A DNA stretch of 20,029 nt from Roseiarcus sp036502965 (GTDB lineage Bacteria; Pseudomonadota; Alphaproteobacteria; Rhizobiales; Beijerinckiaceae): positions 1-20,029 of the forward strand of contig DASXXT010000464.1 in NCBI GenBank assembly GCA_036502965.1. Direction: 5' to 3'. The notes under the pieces were generated by a model. It saw only the letters and a program-made list of their open reading frames with translations. It had not been told where the DNA came from and made no database searches. Numbering within the stretch: position 1 is the stretch's first letter; each line of letters starts with the position of its first letter. The position numbers and the translations under genes were made by a program. Below are positions 15,850 through 20,029 of this stretch, piece by piece.

Positions 15850-16548
15850 TTACCCTTCCTTAAATCGGTAGCCTACGCCGTAGAGGGTCTCGATCATTTC
15901 AAAATCCGGCTCGACCACCTTGAACTTCTTGCGCAACCGCTTGATGTGGCTATCGATGGTGCGGTCGTCGACATACACCTGATCGTCATAAGCTGCATCC
16001 ATCAGCGCATTGCGGCTCTTGACGACACCCGGCCTGGTCGCCAGCGCTTGGAGAATAAGAAACTCCGTGACCGTCAGGGTCACCGCAGTATTATCCCAAG
16101 TGCAAGTATGACGCTCGGGATCCATCTTCAACCGGCCGCGTTCGAGAATTTTGGCTTCGGTCTCCTTTTGCGTCGCCGCATCCTTGGGATTGGAACGACG
16201 AAGGATCGCCTTCACCCGCTCGACCAGAAGGCGCTGGGAGAAAGGCTTGCGGATGAAATCGTCGGCGCCCATCTTGAGGCCGAACAACTCGTCAATCTCC
16301 TCGTCCTTCGACGTCAGGAAAATGACGGGCAGATCCGACTTCTGCCGCAGGCGCCGCAGGAGCTCCATTCCGTCCATGCGCGGCATCTTGATGTCGAAAA
16401 TGGCGAGATCGGGCGGATTGGCTTTCACGCCCTCCAGCGCGCTGGCGCCGTCGGTGTAAGTCTGCACCCGATATCCCTCCGCCTCGAGCGATAAAGAGAC
16501 GGAGGTCAGTATGTTACGGTCGTCATCGACCAGCGCGATTGTGGGCAT
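15850..16548 (-). CDS. chvI: Response regulator ChvI (OmpR family)
   Basis: ChvI is the DNA-binding partner of ChvG and controls exopolysaccharide, motility, envelope and acid-response genes in Rhizobiales. The 232-residue protein has a receiver domain with acidic pair Asp8-Asp9, phospho-accepting Asp52 in IFDIKMPRMDG, Thr79 and Lys101 in FIRKPF. A winged-helix domain ends with DDRTIDSHIKRLRKKF and YGVGYRF. The frame is open to 16722, but ATG 16548 has GGGAG just upstream and begins exactly at the family start MPTIALVDDD. It is the first gene of the run through chvG and hprK to EIIA and HPr. In many relatives pckA lies beside chvI; here a HugZ-like gene diverges instead. Confidence 0.96.
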   Translation of the reverse strand: MPTIALVDDDRNILTSVSLSLEAEGYRVQTYTDGASALEGVKANPPDLAIFDIKMPRMDGMELLRRLRQKSDLPVIFLTSKDEEIDELFGLKMGADDFIRKPFSQRLLVERVKAILRRSNPKDAATQKETEAKILERGRLKMDPERHTCTWDNTAVTLTVTEFLILQALATRPGVVKSRNALMDAAYDDQVYVDDRTIDSHIKRLRKKFKVVEPDFEMIETLYGVGYRFKEG

Positions 16549-16816
16549 GAAGCTCCCGTTTTGATTTGCTGTCGCCTCTTGGGCTGGCTGGCTCAAAGCT
16601 GAAACCATTGATCGACTGAATGTGTTCCGAGGAGGGCGATCCTCCCCATCCGGCCGATCACAGATGGGACGCCCGCGCGAATTGCGCAAGATTACCATGA
16701 CGTTGCAGGCATTGGCCAGCAATCAGAGTGGGGCGTGATCAGGGCGGCAAGTCCCGCTCTTGACCACTCCACCGCCCGGTGTCTCACTCCAATCCGTCCG
16801 AAGCGTCAAGGCCGCC

Positions 16817-17545
16817 ATGGCGAACGACCTCGTTGAACCCAATGTGGCCCATGCCGAGGCCGTCGCCGACGTCAAGAGGCTGATGCGGCTCGCCCGCACA
16901 GGCGCACTGGCGACTCTTGAGGCGACAGGGGCCGCGCCTCTGACCACGCTCATCGGCGTCGCCAGCGATTTCGACGGCGCGCCCCTGTTCCTCATGTCGA
17001 CGCTGTCGCGCCATACCCGGAACGTCGCCACCGACCCTCGCGCCTCCCTCCTGTTGACCGGGCGGCAAGAACGTGGCGACCCGCTCAACCATCCGCGCGT
17101 CACGTTAAGCGGGCGGATCGAACGATGCGCGGCGCGGCGCGCCAAGGTCCGGTATTTACAGCGCAATCCCAAGGCTGGCCTCTATGCCGGCTTCGCCGAT
17201 TTCGCCCTCTTCCAGCTCCGGATCGACGACGTGCATTTCAACGGCGGCTTCGGCCGCGCCGCCCCGCTCGCGGTGGCCGAGGTCCTCGCCTCGCGCGAGG
17301 GCGAAGCGGCGTTGGCCGAAGCCGAGGAGCGGCTCATCGCGGAAGCGAACGCGCTCGGCGCGCCCATGCTCGCGCGGCTGGCGGGGCACAACGCATTGCG
17401 CCCGGCTTGGCGGGCGATCGGGCTCGACGCCGAGGGCCTCGACCTCGCAGCAGGGGGCCGCGCCGCCCGCGCCCAATTCGCCACGCCGGCGCACGACCCG
17501 GAGGCATGGCGGGCGCGTCTCGAACAGCTGCTCGCGGCCAGCTAG
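16817..17545 (+). CDS. HugZ/pyridoxamine 5'-phosphate oxidase-like protein
   Basis: The 242-residue protein has an N-terminal split-barrel flavin/heme-binding domain, seen in RTGALATLEATGAAPLTTLIG, FLMSTLSRHTRNVATDPRAS and HPRVTLSGRIERC. A C-terminal DUF2470-like domain (about 160-240) contains LARLAGHNALRPAWRAIGLDAEGLDL. This is the layout of HugZ-type proteins; some of these bind and degrade heme, others bind FMN, so the activity is not fixed by sequence. The frame opens at 16760, but ATG 16817 has AAGG eight bases upstream and gives the usual MANDL-like start. It diverges from chvI. A GGGCGG/CCGCCC inverted repeat (16742-16777) lies in the spacer. No heme-uptake genes are adjacent. Confidence 0.85.
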   Translation: MANDLVEPNVAHAEAVADVKRLMRLARTGALATLEATGAAPLTTLIGVASDFDGAPLFLMSTLSRHTRNVATDPRASLLLTGRQERGDPLNHPRVTLSGRIERCAARRAKVRYLQRNPKAGLYAGFADFALFQLRIDDVHFNGGFGRAAPLAVAEVLASREGEAALAEAEERLIAEANALGAPMLARLAGHNALRPAWRAIGLDAEGLDLAAGGRAARAQFATPAHDPEAWRARLEQLLAAS

Positions 17546-17983
17546 CGCTGGACGCGCAATCCGTTCCGACCAGCGGCCGAAATAAACGCAAGCAAACGCA
17601 AATAAAAACAAATAAAAATGCTTGCATTTACTTACGTTTAGTTTTCTGAATCGGGACTTTTCAATGAGTTACAGCCGATTCAAATAAAAAATTCTTCCCC
17701 GTCTCAGGCGCCGCGCAAAAGTTCGCTTTCCCACCTCCTTCTCCGGGCGACCAAGGCCCCGATGGGATCGGCTAGCAGAAAAATGTATAGCATGGATTCT
17801 GACTCTTGAAAAGGAAAATGGCGCGCGGAAATTTTTCGACGGGGAGTCGATCGCGAGGCGAGTGGCTCCCATTGAAAAAACGCGAGGCGGACACCTGTAA
17901 TTCCAGGGAAAACAGGTTATTCACCTGCTTGATGCATCATTGGCCAGGTCGACGCGGAGATTCCTCCGCCCGCCGAACCGATC
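17546..17983. other. AT-richer intergenic stretch, no gene seen
   Basis: This 438-base gap is clearly richer in A and T than its surroundings, with runs such as AATAAAAAC, AAATAAAAAATTC and GAAATTTTTC. It contains the long inverted repeat at 17583-17640 and an ACCTG/CAGGT pair near 17891-17917. Short frames here show no coding character. The composition suggests acquired or fast-evolving DNA at the edge between the conserved block and the membrane/TIR genes. Confidence 0.5.
17583..17640. repeat. Long imperfect inverted repeat, 19-base arms
   Basis: The arms 17583-17601 (starting TAAACGCAAG) and 17622-17640 (ending CTTACGTTTA) match at 16 of 19 positions, around a 20-base A-rich loop. All three differences are C/T, so in a minus-strand RNA each would be a G-U pair and the whole stem would close. 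On the plus strand it lies 37 bases after the HugZ-like stop and is followed by GTTTTC, so it could end that transcript. Confidence 0.6.
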
Positions 17984-18706
17984 ATGAGCCAAGTGGCGAC
18001 CCGCCGGAATTCCGTTTCGCAAAGACGACGCGCGCAAAGCCTCATCTTCGCAGGCCTCGGAGTGGCGCTTGCAGGGCTTGCGTGGCTTGCGATGGCCTGG
18101 TCGATGCTGCAGCTGCAAGCGGCCCGCTGCCCGGCAGACACGTTTTTTTGCGCCTCAGGCCAGATTGCGACGGCGGTGCAGATCGTCCCTCTCTTCCTTC
18201 CGGCCCTTGGCATTGGCTTCCTGATCGCAACCTGGCTCGACGCTTCCCTGCCCACGGGGCTGGTTCGCTCGCGTGAGACCGGAAGGCCGAGCGGTCGTCA
18301 CGCGGGCGATCGGGCGCAAATGCTGAAATTGAGCCTGATCCTGCTCGCGCTCACGCTGCCGGTCAGTTTTGCCGCCAGCCTTAGCCAGTTTTGCCTTGGG
18401 GTCCGAACGATCGCCTACCAAGCCGCCCCATTGAGCGGATTTCGAACCTACGAATGGGAAGATGTCGCGTCGGTGACCGCGACTTGCCACTATCGGCGGG
18501 GGCGCTACCCGGGATGGACGAAGCAACTCATCGTCACCATGCGAGACGGCGCTGCTTTCGACCTCATGAGCTGGCCGGCCGCTGCCGCTCGCGCCTATCC
18601 TGCAATCGCCGAGGCGCTCCGCGGCCGTGACTTTTTCTTCGACGCGAAAGACGTCGCCCCGCAGTGTCCAGAACCCTATTTCAGCATGCTTACGCACCGT
18701 CCGTGA
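17984..18706 (+). CDS. Unrecognised membrane protein, three predicted helices
   Basis: I recognise no family for this 240-residue protein. It has a basic N-terminus (TRRNSVSQRRR), a first helix (about 20-42, LIFAGLGVALAGLAWLAMAW), a short loop with two cysteines (ARCPADTFFCASG), a second helix (about 62-84), a basic polar loop, and a third helix (about 112-134, LKLSLILLALTLPVSFAASL). A soluble C-terminal part of about 105 residues follows, with YEWEDVASVTATCHYRRGRYPG, LIVTMRDGAAFDLMSWP and AYPAIAEAL. The last part looks like a small beta-rich domain. There is no clear ribosome-binding site before the ATG. It lies 154 bases before the TIR gene on the same strand, but the CRP-like site between them argues for separate promoters. 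Confidence 0.65.
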   Translation: MSQVATRRNSVSQRRRAQSLIFAGLGVALAGLAWLAMAWSMLQLQAARCPADTFFCASGQIATAVQIVPLFLPALGIGFLIATWLDASLPTGLVRSRETGRPSGRHAGDRAQMLKLSLILLALTLPVSFAASLSQFCLGVRTIAYQAAPLSGFRTYEWEDVASVTATCHYRRGRYPGWTKQLIVTMRDGAAFDLMSWPAAAARAYPAIAEALRGRDFFFDAKDVAPQCPEPYFSMLTHRP

Positions 18707-18766
18707 CGCGGTTCGCGCGCGAAAGGCCTTCGGGTGCTCTTCAAGGATAAGCTGAACGCCGTTGGC

Positions 18767-18784
18767 CTGTGACGGGGATCACAG
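18767..18784. promoter_or_regulatory. CRP-type operator, TGTGA-N6-TCACA
   Basis: CTGTGA-CGGGGA-TCACAG is a perfect 6-base inverted repeat with a 6-base spacer and contains the exact CRP/FNR-superfamily cAMP-receptor consensus. Its centre is about 85 bases before the TIR start codon and about 70 before the start site predicted from the promoter at 18810-18838. That distance resembles a class I activator position. The regulator protein is not in the window. Confidence 0.55.
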
Positions 18785-18809
18785 CGCGCCGCGAAAAATT
18801 CACAATCAA

Positions 18810-18838
18810 TTGATGGGCGGGGTGTTCCGCGCTAATCT
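18810..18838 (+). promoter_or_regulatory. Possible housekeeping promoter of the TIR gene
   Basis: TTGATG and TAATCT are spaced by 17 bases, fitting a weak sigma-70 type promoter, weak enough to need an activator. The -35 overlaps a perfect ATCAATTGAT palindrome (18806-18815). Transcription would start near 18845, about 16 bases before the ATG, leaving a short leader that contains the GAGGG ribosome-binding site. Confidence 0.35.
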
Positions 18839-18860
18839 CCCCAAGCGGCGAGGGCATCGC

Positions 18861-20029
18861 ATGCAGGGCGGCGTTTTCATTTGTTATAGACGGGACGAGT
18901 CTGCGTACGCGGCGCGTGCAATCCATGATCGCGTCGTGCAACGGTTGGACCGCGAAGACGTCTTTCTCGATTTCGACAATATTGACCTTGGCGTTGATTG
19001 GTTCAATGTCTTGAGTGAGCGGGTCGGCGCTTGCGACGCGCTTGTCGCTGTGATCGGACGAAACTGGACTTCCACCTCCGACAAAGACAGTCAGCGTCGC
19101 CTCGACGATCCGGATGATTTTGTTAGGATCGAGATTGAGGCTGCACTCAAGCGGGATGTTCGCGTCATACCCGTCCTTGTAGATGGGGCAGTCATGCCCA
19201 AGGCAGCCGAATTGCCCGACAGCCTGAAGGGTCTGGCGCGACGGCAAGGAATCGAGGTTTCGCCCGCCCGATTCGACGCCGACGTCGAAAAACTGACCCG
19301 TGCGCTTGCTTCAATTTTGGAAGCCCGCCGCAGCCGCGACGTGGCCGAGGCGGAAGCAGCGCGGCGAGCGGATGAGGACCGCCGGGCGCGGGAAGCAGCG
19401 GAAGCCGAACGAGGAGCGCGCGAGGAGCGCGAGCGACAAGATGCCGCTGAGGTGGCTCGGGTGGAAGAGGCGCGACGCCAAGCCAAGGCCGAAGCGGCGC
19501 GTCAGGCCGAGGATGAACGTCGCGCCAAGGAAACGGCGGAGGCTGAACTCGCCGCACGCGAGAAGCGGGAGGCCGTTGAGGCGGCTCTCGTCGAAGAAGC
19601 GCGGCAAAAGGCTAAGGCTGAAGTGGCGCGCCGAGAGAAGGAGGAACGCCGAGCGAAGGAAGCGGTAGAGGCCGAGCGAACGGAGCACGAAAAGCGCGAG
19701 ATGCGGGAGCCCGCCGAAGCAACCGGACTTGCGGGTGAGACCGGACGAGTGGCGGATGCCGACACAACTCGGCGAGAGCCGCAGCGGGCAGAAATTGTCG
19801 AGGGTAATATAGCCTCGCTGCTCTCGGCGTGGCGCGACCTCCGACGGCTGATAGTCGTCGCCTTCTGCGTGATCTTCACGGTGGTGATAATGTGGTTCGT
19901 TGTGCAACGAGTGCCTACAACGACCGCCACCCCAGCGCAGCAAAACGAGATCGGGGATCGCTACTATAACGTTGATAGAGATTTCGGGAAGGCTTTGGAT
20001 TGGTACCAACGATCGGCTGATCGGGGCTA
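18861..20029 (+). CDS. TIR-domain protein with repeat coiled coil, one membrane helix and Sel1-like repeat start (partial)
   Basis: The 3' end is cut by the window; 389 codons are visible. Residues 1-130 form a bacterial TIR domain: GGVFICYRRDES, FLDFDNIDLGVDW, CDALVAVIGRNW and DVRVIPVLVDGA are its conserved strands. Residues 160-295 are a highly charged Ala/Glu/Arg coiled coil of three tandem repeats. A single hydrophobic helix follows (about 330-352, IVVAFCVIFTVVIMWFVV). From residue 362, IGDRYYNVDRDFGKALDWYQRSADRG looks like a first Sel1/TPR-type repeat. With no signal peptide, the TIR and coiled coil should be cytoplasmic and the Sel1 part periplasmic. ATG 18861 has GAGGG six bases upstream. 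Bacterial TIR proteins can be NADases or scaffolds in defence or signalling; function here is unknown. By eye the NADase glutamate position holds Trp47. Confidence 0.85.
   Translation, partial: MQGGVFICYRRDESAYAARAIHDRVVQRLDREDVFLDFDNIDLGVDWFNVLSERVGACDALVAVIGRNWTSTSDKDSQRRLDDPDDFVRIEIEAALKRDVRVIPVLVDGAVMPKAAELPDSLKGLARRQGIEVSPARFDADVEKLTRALASILEARRSRDVAEAEAARRADEDRRAREAAEAERGAREERERQDAAEVARVEEARRQAKAEAARQAEDERRAKETAEAELAAREKREAVEAALVEEARQKAKAEVARREKEERRAKEAVEAERTEHEKREMREPAEATGLAGETGRVADADTTRREPQRAEIVEGNIASLLSAWRDLRRLIVVAFCVIFTVVIMWFVVQRVPTTTATPAQQNEIGDRYYNVDRDFGKALDWYQRSADRG
19344..19739 (+). repeat. Tandem coding repeats in the coiled coil of the TIR protein
   Basis: Three units of 46, 43 and 43 residues begin at 19344, 19482 and 19611. 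Each follows the pattern AKAE-x-AR, then ERRAKE-x-x-EAE, then a REK-like stretch; the first two units also share EEAR near their ends, whereas unit 3 diverges there. Units 2 and 3 are in register with a period of 129 bases. They probably arose by duplication and may vary in number between strains. Confidence 0.7.

Noticed and set aside
16549..16722. 58-residue N-terminal extension of ChvI
   Set aside because: The receiver domain begins at the internal ATG with a good ribosome-binding site; the extension is polar and unlike any ChvI.
16736..16798. Possible tRNA on the minus strand (GGTGGAGTGGTCAAGAG-like segment with ACTTGCC)
   Set aside because: The acceptor, anticodon and T stems do not pair; only a GGGCGG/CCGCCC inverted repeat is real.
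17125..17649. Alternative frames across the HugZ-like gene
   Set aside because: They are Arg/Pro/Ala-rich shadows typical of high-GC coding DNA.
19311..20009. 232-codon minus-strand frame opposite the TIR coiled coil
   Set aside because: It is produced by the repetitive Glu/Arg/Ala codons of the real gene. The Leu/Arg-rich translation has no independent support.
1..20029. CRISPR array, rRNA, insertion sequence or replication origin
   Set aside because: No regularly spaced direct repeats, no rRNA-like sequence, no transposase and no iteron or DnaA-box cluster were seen.

Overview
The window is GC-rich and looks chromosomal, from an alphaproteobacterium, most likely of the order Hyphomicrobiales (Rhizobiales). 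The strongest support is the block chvI-chvG-hprK-EIIA(Man)-HPr, facing lptC-lptA-lptB. A MinCDE operon, an intracellular PHB depolymerase with a cysteine nucleophile and a CGFS glutaredoxin agree with this. The genus cannot be fixed from the sequence; a Beijerinckiaceae/Methylocystaceae-type organism is only a guess.

Layout. Positions 1-448 hold no intact gene, only a decayed, frameshifted short-chain dehydrogenase fragment. A secreted tannase/feruloyl-esterase family protein (minus) diverges from minC-minD-minE (plus), which place the division septum. Then on the minus strand come phaZ (storage polymer breakdown), grxD (Fe-S trafficking) and moaA (first step of molybdopterin synthesis). An intergenic stretch of about 1 kb, rich in predicted hairpins, separates moaA from an L,D-transpeptidase with a good intrinsic terminator. 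mobA (minus) and a tusA-like sulfur carrier gene (plus) follow and add to the molybdenum-cofactor theme.

The centre holds lptC-lptA-lptB (plus; lipopolysaccharide transport), convergent with the minus-strand run chvI, chvG, hprK, EIIA-Man and HPr. In that run chvI and chvG are 18 bases apart, chvG/hprK and EIIA/HPr overlap by ATGA, and a short gap lies between hprK and EIIA. It joins an envelope/acid-sensing two-component system to an incomplete, regulatory PTS with no sugar permease. HPr keeps both the phosphocarrier histidine and, 31 residues on, the serine that HprK phosphorylates.

The right end is less ordinary. A HugZ/pyridoxamine-oxidase-like gene is followed by a 438-base AT-richer gap with a long inverted repeat, an unrecognised three-helix membrane protein, and a gene cut by the window edge. 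That last gene encodes an N-terminal TIR domain, a charged coiled coil built from three tandem repeats, one membrane helix and the start of what looks like a Sel1-type repeat region. A perfect TGTGA-N6-TCACA palindrome, the CRP consensus, lies about 76 bases upstream of its start. This is the best candidate in the window for something not well described: a membrane-anchored TIR protein, possibly cAMP/CRP-controlled, whose TIR domain seems by eye to lack the usual NADase glutamate.
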